From: JAYPHU01 sp964611435
GTDB lineage: Bacteria > Pseudomonadota > Alphaproteobacteria > Rhodospirillales > UBA2165
Direction of reading: 5' to 3'
NCBI GenBank assembly: GCA_964611435.1
Contig: CAZSXT010000006.1
Location: forward strand, 1-64,000
DNA: 64,000 bases
Within the stretch, counting starts at the first letter, position 1. Each line of letters opens with the position of its first letter. The notes beneath the pieces were generated by a model. The model did not search any database, had not been told where the DNA came from, and worked only from the letters and a program-made list of their open reading frames with translations. Below are positions 44,150 to 52,053 of this stretch, piece by piece. The position numbers and the translations under genes are program-made.

Positions 44150-45340
44150 TTAGTTCTGGAATACCAGGGTTTCCGCACATTTACGCGCTTCTTTATCGAT
44201 CACACCCACGTCAGCAATGTTATCAGGGGCGCCCAGGTTCAGTTGGCTTAGGACCCCTTCCACCACTTTAGTGATCTCCAGGAACCCAATCCTTCGATCC
44301 AGAAAACAGCGAACAGCGACTTCGTTCGCTGCGTTCAACACAATCGGCGCGGCGCCACCGGCCACCAGGCAATCCCGGGCAATCCGCAGCGCTGGAAATC
44401 GTTTAATATCAGGCGGTTCAAACGTCAATTGAGAAATTTTCTCGAGTTCCAATTTTGGCGCAGGAGTATCCATTCTGCCCGGCCAGGCAAGCGCATAGGC
44501 GATCGGGGTCCGCATGTCTGGTGATCCTAATTGAGCCAAAACCGACCCGTCTCGATAGCTGACCATGCTGTGAATGACCGATTGCGGGTGCACCAGAATA
44601 TCGATCTGCGGTTCGGTAACCGGGAACAAATAGTAGGCTTCGATCAGTTCAAGGCCCTTATTCATCATGGTCGCCGAATCAACGGAAATCTTCGCCCCCA
44701 TGTCCCAATTGGGGTGCGCGACGGCTTCTTTTGGTGTCACGTCGGCCATCTTATCAATCGGTGTTTCACGAAACGGCCCGCCCGAGGCTGTCAGAATCAA
44801 TTTTTCGACCGTTTCCGGACGGTCGAAGTCGAAAACTTGGTAGATTGCGTTGTGTTCAGAATCCACCGGCAACATGGTAGCTCCGGATTGCTGGACTTGG
44901 TCCAACATCAAATTTCCGGCACAAACCAGGCACTCCTTGTTGGCCAGGGCGACGGTCGCACCCCGCATGATGCCGGCAAGGGTTGGCGCTAAGCCGGCGA
45001 TACCCACGATCCCCGCCATCAGTAAATCAGACTGCATGGCCGCCGCCGCAACCAGAGCGTCTTGCCCTGCCGCGATCTCGATATCGGAGCCGGACAGATG
45101 TTCCTTGAGCTCTTTGTAGGCGCCGCCATCCGCGACCACGGCCAATTTGGGTTGGAATATTTTTGCCTGCTCCGCCAGCAGCTCGGCGTTTTTGTTAGCG
45201 GTCAGGGCGACAACCGAAAACTGGTCTGGTTCGTGCGCCACCAGGTCCAGGGTATTGCGGCCGATTGAGCCCGTCGATCCCAGAACCGAGATAGATTTGG
45301 GTTTCGTATGGTGTCCAGTGATGGATTTCGGCGAGGTCAT
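44150..45340 (-). CDS. dxr: 1-deoxy-D-xylulose 5-phosphate reductoisomerase
   Basis: Makes MEP, the committed step of the non-mevalonate isoprenoid pathway; its products feed UppS two genes upstream. The start ATG at 45340 overlaps the cdsA stop in ATGA, which fixes it against an in-frame ATG at 45346. The 396 residues show SVLGSTGSIGRNTLDLV (NADPH), ALANKECLVCAG, VDSEHNAIYQVF (metal Asp and Glu), ASGGPFRETP, and NWDMGAKISVDSATMMNKG. Confidence 0.97.
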   Translation of the reverse strand: MTSPKSITGHHTKPKSISVLGSTGSIGRNTLDLVAHEPDQFSVVALTANKNAELLAEQAKIFQPKLAVVADGGAYKELKEHLSGSDIEIAAGQDALVAAAAMQSDLLMAGIVGIAGLAPTLAGIMRGATVALANKECLVCAGNLMLDQVQQSGATMLPVDSEHNAIYQVFDFDRPETVEKLILTASGGPFRETPIDKMADVTPKEAVAHPNWDMGAKISVDSATMMNKGLELIEAYYLFPVTEPQIDILVHPQSVIHSMVSYRDGSVLAQLGSPDMRTPIAYALAWPGRMDTPAPKLELEKISQLTFEPPDIKRFPALRIARDCLVAGGAAPIVLNAANEVAVRCFLDRRIGFLEITKVVEGVLSQLNLGAPDNIADVGVIDKEARKCAETLVFQN

Positions 45341-45996
45341 TTCCATGGGAATGCATCTCCATGGAATAATGCCGCACCAGCCCAAACGCACGGTGCGACC
45401 AGCAAGATCCCATCGATCCGATCAAGAATGCCGCCATGGCCTGGAATAATATTTCCGGAATCCTTCACGTCGAACTTTCGTTTAAAGTAAGACTCAAACA
45501 AATCGCCGATCTGCGCCACAATACCGACGGTCAAACCGGCGATAGCCGGCAACAGTATACCGTGGCCGTATACTAACGTCTTGGAAAATAACACTGAAAC
45601 CACGACCGCTGCCAAAAAACCGCCCAAGGCGCCGGCCCAGGTTTTACCAGGGCTGATTTTGGGCGCCAGTTTCGGCCCCCCGATCAACCGGCCAAAGACG
45701 TATCCGCCAATGTCGGCCGCCCAAACCACCAGAAACAGCCATAAGATGAGATCGCGGCCAATATCCGGCAACGTTCGCAATGCCGCCAGTGAGATGCAGG
45801 CGAGAAGGATATAGATCAATCCCAAGCCGACCCAGGACCAATTTCGAGACTTCCCAGACGAGGCCACGCCCCACCACTCGTAAACGGCAATAAGGCCACC
45901 AGCGATAACCACAATCTCAAAATAAGGTGCGCCGAACCATACAGCCGCCAAAAATGGTGGCGCGAGAACGGCAATGGATATCAATCTAAGAAACAT
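45337..45996 (-). CDS. cdsA: Phosphatidate cytidylyltransferase
   Basis: Makes CDP-diacylglycerol for phospholipid synthesis. The 219-residue membrane protein starts MFLRLISIAVLAPPFLAAVW, 13 bases after the uppS stop; the longer frame from 46065 overlaps uppS. About six to seven membrane helices, with DIGGYVFGRLIGG, APKISPGKTWAGALGG, and the CTP-transferase signature IIPGHGGILDRIDGI near the C-terminus. It is coupled to dxr by ATGA. At 219 residues it is on the short side for the family, but no segment is clearly missing. Confidence 0.94.
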   Translation of the reverse strand: MFLRLISIAVLAPPFLAAVWFGAPYFEIVVIAGGLIAVYEWWGVASSGKSRNWSWVGLGLIYILLACISLAALRTLPDIGRDLILWLFLVVWAADIGGYVFGRLIGGPKLAPKISPGKTWAGALGGFLAAVVVSVLFSKTLVYGHGILLPAIAGLTVGIVAQIGDLFESYFKRKFDVKDSGNIIPGHGGILDRIDGILLVAPCVWAGAALFHGDAFPWK

Positions 45997-46009
45997 AAAT
46001 AGGACCGGA

Positions 46010-46750
46010 CTAGGCGCTGGTGGCGCCGAACCTCCGCTCACGATGCGAAAATGTTCCAAGCGCATCTAGAAAATATTGCTCGGAAAAATCAGGCCAATTG
46101 CAATCCAGAAATACGAACTCTGCGTACGCCAACTGCCATAGCAGGAAATTGCTGATGCGTTGTTCACCCGAGGTTCGGATCAGCAGGTCCGGATCAGGAA
46201 TATCTGCGGTCTCCAGGAATTCTTCAAAAAGCGTTTCGGTCACGTTTTCGGGCTGCAGGTCACCCGACTTTGCTTTTTCCGCAATTGATCGGGCGGCATT
46301 GGCGATCTCTGCCCGCCCGCCATAACTCAGTGCAATGATCAGGTCCAGGGTCGTGTTCTCCGCCGTATAGGCTTCACTTTCTTCGATTAACTGGACGATG
46401 TCAGAACTGAGATCGGCACGATTTCCGATCACTCGAAGCCTGACACCGTTTTTATGCAGATCCGCAATCTCACTTCGCAGATAACCGCGAAGCAAGCCCA
46501 TCAAGTCCTCAACCTCCTGCTTCGGCCGGCTCCAATTTTCTGAGGAAAAACTGTAGAGCGTCAGGTAACGAACGCCATACTTTACCGAACATTCGATGGC
46601 CGTTCGGACGGATTCCGCTCCCCGCCGATGCCCTTCGATACGAGGAAGACCACGCGCACGGGCCCACCTGCCATTGCCGTCCATAATGATGGCGATATGA
46701 CGCGGAATCTTAAGCTCTGAATTCCCGGTATTGGGCGCGACCTTCATCAC
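46010..46750 (-). CDS. uppS: Undecaprenyl diphosphate synthase
   Basis: Cis-prenyltransferase that makes the C55 lipid carrier for peptidoglycan and O-antigen synthesis. The 246 residues show IAIIMDGNGRWARARGLPR with catalytic D24, GHRRGAESVRTAIE, LTLYSFSSENWSRP, ALSYGGRAEIANAAR, and the C-terminal PDLLIRTSGEQRISNFLLWQ with the FVFLDCNWPDF segment. It starts immediately after frr and precedes cdsA. Confidence 0.97.
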   Translation of the reverse strand: MMKVAPNTGNSELKIPRHIAIIMDGNGRWARARGLPRIEGHRRGAESVRTAIECSVKYGVRYLTLYSFSSENWSRPKQEVEDLMGLLRGYLRSEIADLHKNGVRLRVIGNRADLSSDIVQLIEESEAYTAENTTLDLIIALSYGGRAEIANAARSIAEKAKSGDLQPENVTETLFEEFLETADIPDPDLLIRTSGEQRISNFLLWQLAYAEFVFLDCNWPDFSEQYFLDALGTFSHRERRFGATSA

Positions 46751-47311
46751 TTAAACCTGCAGAATTTCCTGCTCTTTCTTCTCTAAAGCCTCATCCATTT
46801 TCTTCACAAATTCATCTGTGAGTTCCTGGATTTCGCTATCATAATCATGGTGCTCATCTTGAGAAATATCCCCGTCTTTCTCGGCTTTTTTGAGCTCATC
46901 CATGGCGTGGCGACGCACGTTACGCACAGCAACCTTGGCTTCCTCCGTGTACCGGCCGGCGACCTTGGTCAGCTCGACACGGCGTTCTTCGCTCAGCGGT
47001 GGAATGGGCACCCGGACCAATTGACCATCCGACGCCGGGTTTAAGCCTAGGTCTGAATCACGAATGGCTTTTTCGACCGCGGAGACAAGTCCCTTGTCCC
47101 ACACTTGCACCGTCAGCAGCCTTGGTTCCGGCACGCCTACGGTTCCAACCTGGTTCATCGGCATTTCTTGTCCATAGGCCTCAACCGTAATAGGATCAAG
47201 CAGACTGGTGGCGGCCCTACCGGTCCGAAGACCTCCAAATTCTTTTTGCAGCACTTCCAGAGCGCCTTCCATACGGCGCTCCACGTCGGATTTCATCTCT
47301 TGGATGTCCAT
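46751..47311 (-). CDS. frr: Ribosome recycling factor
   Basis: With EF-G, splits the post-termination ribosome. The 186 residues show the tRNA-mimic fold: a three-helix bundle beginning SDVERRMEGALEVLQKEFGG, LRTGRAATSLLDPITVEAYG, the beta domain with LTVQVWDKGLVSAVEKAIRD, and the C-terminal helix ADEFVKKMDEALEKKEQEIL-like end. It lies 3 bases after pyrH in the conserved pyrH-frr pair. Confidence 0.98.
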   Translation of the reverse strand: MDIQEMKSDVERRMEGALEVLQKEFGGLRTGRAATSLLDPITVEAYGQEMPMNQVGTVGVPEPRLLTVQVWDKGLVSAVEKAIRDSDLGLNPASDGQLVRVPIPPLSEERRVELTKVAGRYTEEAKVAVRNVRRHAMDELKKAEKDGDISQDEHHDYDSEIQELTDEFVKKMDEALEKKEQEILQV

Positions 47312-47314
47312 ATA

Positions 47315-48043
47315 TTATTCCTCCCGGTCTCTGATGGTCGTCGACAGACCTTTCCCAAGGGTAACATTGGCAAAACCGCCTTCCGCAGTTAGTGAAAAGA
47401 CCACAATCGGAATTCGGTTCTCCCGGGCCAGGGATATGGCTGAAGCATCCATCACTTTTAGATCGTTGGTCAATACTTCCCTGTACGTAAGCTCGTCATA
47501 CCGTTCAGCATCGGGGTTCTTTTTGGGATCATCGCTATAGACCCCATCCACCTGCGTACCCTTGAACAGGGCGTCACAGTTCATCTCAGCCGCCCGCAAC
47601 GCTGCAGCCGTATCCGTGGTGAAAAACGGATTTCCGGTGCCTGCAGCGAAAATCACCACCCGGCCCTTTTCCATATGCCGGATCGCCCGCCGGCGAATGT
47701 AGGGTTCGCATACGGTCGTCATAGGGATAGCAGAAAGCACACGCGTATGAACGCCGTTGCGTTCCAGGATGGACTGTAAACCCAGGGCATTAATAACCGT
47801 CGCCAACATTCCCATGTGATCGGCCGAGGTCCGGTCCAGGCCCGCCGTTACACCGGCCACGCCTCTAAAAATATTGCCCCCCCCTACGACCAGACAAACC
47901 TCGACGCCCATTTCCCGGACGGTTTTAATCTCGTTGCCGATCCGCTCCATCGTCGGGAGATCAAGACCGAAATCCTGTTCACCCATCAGGCCTTCACCCG
48001 ACAGTTTGAGAAGGACGCGCTTATAGATCGGCTGGTCTGACAT
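47315..48043 (-). CDS. pyrH: UMP kinase
   Basis: Phosphorylates UMP to UDP; it supplies the pathway that ends with PyrG. The 242 residues start YKRVLLKLSGEGLMGEQDFG and show VVGGGNIFRG, DHMGMLATVINALGLQ, FAAGTGNPFFTTDTAAALRA, and the C-terminal VFSLTAEGGFANVTLGKGL. Its upstream gap contains the tsf terminator, so pyrH probably starts a new transcript running into frr-uppS-cdsA. Confidence 0.98.
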   Translation of the reverse strand: MSDQPIYKRVLLKLSGEGLMGEQDFGLDLPTMERIGNEIKTVREMGVEVCLVVGGGNIFRGVAGVTAGLDRTSADHMGMLATVINALGLQSILERNGVHTRVLSAIPMTTVCEPYIRRRAIRHMEKGRVVIFAAGTGNPFFTTDTAAALRAAEMNCDALFKGTQVDGVYSDDPKKNPDAERYDELTYREVLTNDLKVMDASAISLARENRIPIVVFSLTAEGGFANVTLGKGLSTTIRDREE

Positions 48044-48156
48044 GCTTAATCCGTAAGTTTTTGTTTAGGGCTCGCCACGAAGAGGAATAAGAGGTCTCCG
48101 CCTCCGGTTCAAGATCATACAGCATTCGCCAACCCCGTCCGGTTCTATTCAGACAC

Positions 48157-48186
48157 AAAAAAAGGGAAACAATGTTTCCCTTTTTT
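48157..48186 (-). terminator. Rho-independent terminator after tsf
   Basis: Stem AAAAAAAGGGAAAC (48157-48170) with GTTTCCCTTTTTT (48174-48186), a short ATT-type loop, and a T run after the stem on the minus strand. It separates the rpsB-tsf transcript from pyrH-frr. Confidence 0.88.
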
Positions 48187-48205
48187 CTAATTATATTTCA
48201 GCAAC

Positions 48206-49132
48206 TTATCCGCCTACGGCAGCAGCCACTTCCGCAGCAAAGTCGCTCTCTTCTTTCTCGACCCCTTCGCCGAGGGCGAATCTGACAAATCCTTTGACCT
48301 CTATCGGCACACCGACGTCTTTGGCCGCTGCCTCGACAGCCTTGGAGACTTTGGATTCCCCATCGATCACATAGGTCTGATCCATCAGACAGATTTCTTC
48401 AAAATACTTCCGAAGCCGGCCTTCGACCATTTTCTCGATAATCTCTTCTGGCTTGCCTGAATCCCGGGCTTGTTCGGACAGGATATTCCGTTCCCGTTCA
48501 AGCTCGGCAGGATCGACGTCATCCCGGGACAACGCCTGTGGATTGGCGGCCGCCACGTGCATGGCAAGCTGTTTACCAAAGGCTTCCAATTGCGCCGCGT
48601 CACCAGTGGACTCCAGCGCCACCAGGACACCGATCTTACCCAGACCCGGTTTCAATGCATTGTGGACATAGGTCGCCACCACGCCACTGCCGACTTCCAG
48701 AACCGCACTTCGGCGCAAATCCATATTTTCACCGATGGTGGCGATCTTGTTGGTCAGAGTCTCGGCGACGCTGTCCGAGCCGCCGGTGTAGGTTGCTTCT
48801 TTCAAAGCGTCGACAGTGCCATCGCTGTCCAAGGCGATTGAGGTAACGTTTTCAACAAACTCCTGGAACTCATCATTGCGGGCGACAAAGTCGGTCTCCG
48901 CATTGATTTCAACGACAGCGCCTTTGACGCCATTGGCAGCTACGCCAACCAAGCCTTCGGAGGCCGCCCGGCCAGCCTTTTTCGCGGCCGCCGCCAGACC
49001 TTGGGTCCGCAGCCAATCAACCGCTGCTTCTAGATCGCCGTCAGTTTCGTTAAGCGCCTTTTTGCAATCCATCATGCCGGCGCCGGATTTTTCACGCAGT
49101 TCTTTCACTAATGCAGCCGTAATCTCAGCCAT
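48206..49132 (-). CDS. tsf: Elongation factor Ts
   Basis: Guanine-nucleotide exchange factor for EF-Tu. The 308 residues show the UBA-like start EITAALVKELREKSGAGMMD, the CKKALNETDGDLEAAVDWLR helix, the TDFVARNDEFQEFV motif that contacts EF-Tu, and the dimer/coiled-coil core, with the late MHVAAANPQALSRDDVD. Normal length for an alphaproteobacterial EF-Ts. It follows rpsB with a 59-base gap that holds a perfect hairpin. Confidence 0.98.
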   Translation of the reverse strand: MAEITAALVKELREKSGAGMMDCKKALNETDGDLEAAVDWLRTQGLAAAAKKAGRAASEGLVGVAANGVKGAVVEINAETDFVARNDEFQEFVENVTSIALDSDGTVDALKEATYTGGSDSVAETLTNKIATIGENMDLRRSAVLEVGSGVVATYVHNALKPGLGKIGVLVALESTGDAAQLEAFGKQLAMHVAAANPQALSRDDVDPAELERERNILSEQARDSGKPEEIIEKMVEGRLRKYFEEICLMDQTYVIDGESKVSKAVEAAAKDVGVPIEVKGFVRFALGEGVEKEESDFAAEVAAAVGG

Positions 49133-49165
49133 CAGTCTTCCTCATTCATCAGATGTTGTACGGGT

Positions 49166-49185
49166 GGGGGAGCAATTGCTCCCCC
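49166..49185 (-). other. rpsB-tsf intercistronic hairpin
   Basis: Perfect 20-base palindrome made of GGGGG (49166-49170), AGCAATTGCT, CCCCC (49181-49185). On the minus strand it lies between the rpsB stop and the tsf start and is not followed by a T run, so it is not a full terminator. It may attenuate transcription or stabilise the upstream mRNA, tuning the S2 to EF-Ts ratio. Confidence 0.7.
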
Positions 49186-49191
49186 CGATCA

Positions 49192-50043
49192 CTATTCAGC
49201 CGCCGGCTTCTCGCCTTCTTCGGCCGGTTTCTCTTCTGCAGCAGGCTCGGCCTCGGCAGCAGGCGCCTCTGACGGGGCAGCAGCCTCTTCCGCCGCCGGC
49301 AGATCCTCCACCGGCGCTTCCATGGCCGCACCGATATCACCACCGCTGTGCGCGATTTCTTCCTGAATACCGGACAGAACCGAGCCTGCGATCAGATCAC
49401 AATAGAGCGTAATGGCGCGCAACGAGTCATCGTTGCCCGGAATCGGATAGTCGATGCCATCGGGGCTGCTGTTAGAGTCGATCACACCAACAACCGGAAT
49501 GCCCAGCTTGTTGGCTTCGGCGACCGCGATGTCTTCCTTGTTCGTATCGATCACGAACATGATGTCCGGCAGGCCGCCCATTTCCTTGATCCCGCCCAAG
49601 GCGCGTTCCAGCTTGTCCCGTTCCCGGGTGAGCTGCAGCAGTTCTTTTTTGGTCAGGCCAACATTCTCTTCCGACAGGGTCTCATCCAGGGTATGCAGCC
49701 GGCGGATTGAATTGGAAATGGTGTTCCAGTTGGTCATCATGCCACCGAGCCAACGGTGATTGACGTAATATTGTCCGCACCGTTTTGCCGCTTCAGCAAT
49801 TGGCGAACTGGCCTGGCGCTTGGTGCCGACCAGGAGCACCCGGCCGCCGCCGGCGACAACTTCGTTCACCGCCTGCATCGCGCGATACAGCATGGGCACG
49901 GTCTGTTGCAGATCGATGATATGAACGCCCTGACGAACGCCAAAGATGTATTCTTCCATCTTCGGGTTCCAGCGGCGGGTAACGTGTCCGAAATGAACGC
50001 CGGCTTCCAACAGCTGGCGCATGGTAAAGGTTGGCAATGCCAT
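49192..50043 (-). CDS. rpsB: 30S ribosomal protein S2 with acidic Ala-rich tail
   Basis: Small-subunit ribosomal protein, 283 residues. The start ATG at 50043 follows GAAGGAAG and begins MALPTFTMRQLLEAGVHFGH; the longer frame to 50112 is only leader. Family signatures are GVHFGHVTRRWNPKMEEYIF, HRWLGGMMTNWNTI, and PDIMFVIDTNKEDIAVAEAN. After the conserved end at GSVLSGIQEEIAHSG the protein continues for about 45 residues of Ala, Glu and Pro, longer than in E. coli; such tails occur in alphaproteobacteria. First gene of rpsB-tsf. Confidence 0.97.
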   Translation of the reverse strand: MALPTFTMRQLLEAGVHFGHVTRRWNPKMEEYIFGVRQGVHIIDLQQTVPMLYRAMQAVNEVVAGGGRVLLVGTKRQASSPIAEAAKRCGQYYVNHRWLGGMMTNWNTISNSIRRLHTLDETLSEENVGLTKKELLQLTRERDKLERALGGIKEMGGLPDIMFVIDTNKEDIAVAEANKLGIPVVGVIDSNSSPDGIDYPIPGNDDSLRAITLYCDLIAGSVLSGIQEEIAHSGGDIGAAMEAPVEDLPAAEEAAAPSEAPAAEAEPAAEEKPAEEGEKPAAE

Positions 50044-50166
50044 GTTTTTCTTCCTTCTCCGGTTGAACCTCCGCGGACTGTGAGTTCCCTCTGGAACACC
50101 GGAGCGATACATCGGCGAATTTGCGCCGCGACCGCGAATCCCGCGTGTGGATTTAAGCGCGCCTAT
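50044..50166 (-). promoter_or_regulatory. rpsB leader region
   Basis: The 123 bases upstream of rpsB include, on the minus strand, a small perfect hairpin GTTCC-AGAG-GGAAC and then a GC-rich stretch CCGCGGAGG before the Shine-Dalgarno. Leaders of rpsB are autoregulated by S2 in some bacteria. Whether this one is cannot be told from sequence. Confidence 0.35.
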
Positions 50167-50706
50167 TTAGGCGGATTTACATAGGTTTTCAACCCTTAAT
50201 CCCTTTTCACGGAGGGCACGTTCCCATACCGGGATATCCTGTCCTGCCGGCACGGTCGGGATTTGACCCGACATATCGGCCGCAAATCCACGGTGGAAGC
50301 CGCCATGCATAGCAAGGTGGGTAATGATCAGATAGCGGGGCAACGTTCCCGTGTTACCGCCGATCAACTCGTAATCGATATCTTCGGCCAGCTCTTCATT
50401 GGAGAGACCTTCCACATACGTGCGAACCTCTGCATCTGACTCCTTCTTGGCCTCGACGAGGTCGTCTAAATTTTCATGCATAACGGTTTGCAGCTTTTCA
50501 AATTCATGTTTTTCCCCGCGCATATGGGCAAGCCAGACCTTATCGATGACCAACAGATGGTTCATGTTGATCAGCATGTTGTTCATCAGCGAGGGGCGTT
50601 GCTTGGTTACCTCCTCCGCCGGCAGCTCCTTCAGCTTGGCCAAATATTCATCATTGGCCCAAGCGTTGTAGTCCAGCAACTGCAATAAGAACCGTTTATC
50701 AACCAT
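50167..50706 (-). CDS. DinB-family protein (putative metal-dependent)
   Basis: A 179-residue four-helix-bundle DinB/YfiT-like protein. The start LLQLLDYNAWANDEYLAKLK is typical. The His triad expected for a divalent metal is present: H50 in MNMNHLL, H134 and H138 in LAMHGGFHRG. These proteins include thiol-transferases and damage-induced proteins of unknown role. Despite the name it is unrelated to DNA polymerase IV. No LexA box was found upstream. It is divergent from the ArsR-type gene, with 98 bases between the two starts. Confidence 0.88.
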   Translation of the reverse strand: MVDKRFLLQLLDYNAWANDEYLAKLKELPAEEVTKQRPSLMNNMLINMNHLLVIDKVWLAHMRGEKHEFEKLQTVMHENLDDLVEAKKESDAEVRTYVEGLSNEELAEDIDYELIGGNTGTLPRYLIITHLAMHGGFHRGFAADMSGQIPTVPAGQDIPVWERALREKGLRVENLCKSA

Positions 50707-50769
50707 TGTATTCTCCCGTATGTGGCTCCGTTTTTATAACGGGTTCCCCCGCCTCTCTCCAGCGAACGG

Positions 50770-50810
50770 TTGACACGAGGACCATATTCCTTTTATTAAA
50801 CCATATGGTT
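50770..50810 (+). promoter_or_regulatory. ArsR-type promoter with palindromic operator over the start codon
   Basis: -35 TTGACA (50770-50775), 18-base spacer, -10 TATTAA (50794-50799), and a perfect 12-base palindrome AACCATATGGTT (50799-50810) that contains the ATG of the ArsR-type gene (50805). The predicted transcription start falls at or next to this ATG, so the mRNA could be leaderless. AT-rich palindromes of this type are typical ArsR-family operators. Confidence 0.55.
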
Positions 50811-51137
50811 AAATATAATGAACAATCCCTTGATGAGGTATTCTCTGCACTCGGCGATCCGACCCGGCGCGCGATTATGGCGCAATTGTCGTCCGGCGAT
50901 CTCAGCGTCTCTGAAATCGCCGCACCGCATGAAATGTCCCTACCCGCCGTCAGCAAACATCTCAACGTATTGGAAAATGCCGGGTTGATCCGGCGGCTCA
51001 AACAAGGCCGGGTGATCTCCTGCAAGTTGACGCCGGAACCGTTGCAGAACGCCAGCGCCTGGTTCGAAGACTACAAAGCGTTCTGGGAGGAACGGCTGAA
51101 TTCCCTTTCCGACTATCTCGACACCTTAAAAGAATAG
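50805..51137 (+). CDS. ArsR-family transcriptional regulator (SdpR-like)
   Basis: A 110-residue winged-helix regulator starting MVKYNEQSLDEVFSALGDPT. Conserved ArsR features are the ALGDPTRRAIMAQL helix, the recognition helix MSLPAVSKHLNVLENAGLI, and the RRLKQGRVISCKLTP wing. The ELxCxC metal motif of ArsR/SmtB sensors is absent, as in the non-metal subgroup. The frame is open from 50706, but that section overlaps the divergent promoter. It likely autoregulates through the palindrome at its start. It precedes the DUF899 gene by 9 bases. Confidence 0.9.
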   Translation: MVKYNEQSLDEVFSALGDPTRRAIMAQLSSGDLSVSEIAAPHEMSLPAVSKHLNVLENAGLIRRLKQGRVISCKLTPEPLQNASAWFEDYKAFWEERLNSLSDYLDTLKE

Positions 51138-51146
51138 GAGCATGTG

Positions 51147-51821
51147 ATGGGCAAGTTTCATGATCAATCCTTCCCCAATGAGACCGCTGAGTACCGGTCC
51201 GCACGGGACGCGTTATTGGCCGAGGAGATGGAGCTCCGCAGCCAGGTGGAGAAAGTCGCGGCACTCCGCCGGGCCTTGCCGTTGGGCGGCAGGGTTGATG
51301 AAGACTACGAATTCAAGGGAGTGGATGGTAAGTCGGTCCGAATGTCTGAATTGTTCACGGATGCGAGTTCGGGACTGCTGGTCTATAGCTTTATGTACAA
51401 GACCGGCGGGAATGCCTGCCCGGCGTGTACGTCATTGCTGGACTTCCTTGATGGGGGCGCACCGCATATCAAATCAAAACTGAATTTCGCTGTTGTCGCC
51501 AAGGCAGATGCCGGGCAATTGAAGAACTGGGCCGACTCCCGAGGCTGGAGCAATCTCCCCCTGCTCTCTTCCGCTGGCACCACATACAATCTCGATTACA
51601 AGGCTGAAGACGGGGATGAAAACCAATGGCCGTTAATCAACGTTTTCAAGAAAACCAACGACGGCATCTTTCACACCTGGGCGTCGGAGCTGTTCTATGC
51701 CAACAGCGAAGACGGACAGCATCCTCGGCACGCTGATCAGATTTGGCCACTATGGAACGTCTTTGATCTCAGCCCCGAGGGCCGGCCGCAAGATTGGTTC
51801 CCGGCCTATAGCTATGATTAG
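51147..51821 (+). CDS. DUF899 thioredoxin-like protein
   Basis: A 224-residue DUF899 protein with a thioredoxin-like fold and a C-x2-C motif in GNACPACTSLLDF near residue 93. The ATG at 51147 has AGGAG 6 bases upstream; an in-frame GTG at 51144 is too close to it. Other features are the start KFHDQSFPNETAEYRSARDA and the C-terminal QIWPLWNVFDLSPEGR, typical of the family. Genes of this family often accompany an ArsR regulator and an SRPBCC or DinB gene, as here; the function is unknown. Confidence 0.88.
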   Translation: MGKFHDQSFPNETAEYRSARDALLAEEMELRSQVEKVAALRRALPLGGRVDEDYEFKGVDGKSVRMSELFTDASSGLLVYSFMYKTGGNACPACTSLLDFLDGGAPHIKSKLNFAVVAKADAGQLKNWADSRGWSNLPLLSSAGTTYNLDYKAEDGDENQWPLINVFKKTNDGIFHTWASELFYANSEDGQHPRHADQIWPLWNVFDLSPEGRPQDWFPAYSYD

Positions 51822-51873
51822 TTTTTTCTTCTACTACTCATCCCTGCACCCATTTTAAAAACTCACCAGAATT

Positions 51874-51982
51874 GCGTCATCCCCGACTCGCGAAGCGATT
51901 GTCGGGGAACCATACCGACCCACGTCCATGGACCCCCGAGACTTGGCCCCAATTAACATTGGTCCCAACTCGGGGGCGACGC
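51874..51982. repeat. Palindromic REP-like element, copy C
   Basis: Element of about 109 bases between the convergent DUF899 and dnaE genes. It has the same plan as copy B: GCGTCATCCCCGAC to GTCGGGGAACC as hairpin one, a CCCACGTCCATGGACCCC bridge, CCGAGACTTGGCCCC to TTGGTCCCAACTCGG as hairpin two, then GACGC. B and C differ at few positions apart from the loops. It could end transcription of both convergent genes. Confidence 0.8.
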
Positions 51983-52053
51983 AATGAGGGTAGATTGAGG
52001 GTGAGTTGCGCCGTCCCTCGTGTCCCTGGGTGGGCAGAAAACACCCTGGAAGA

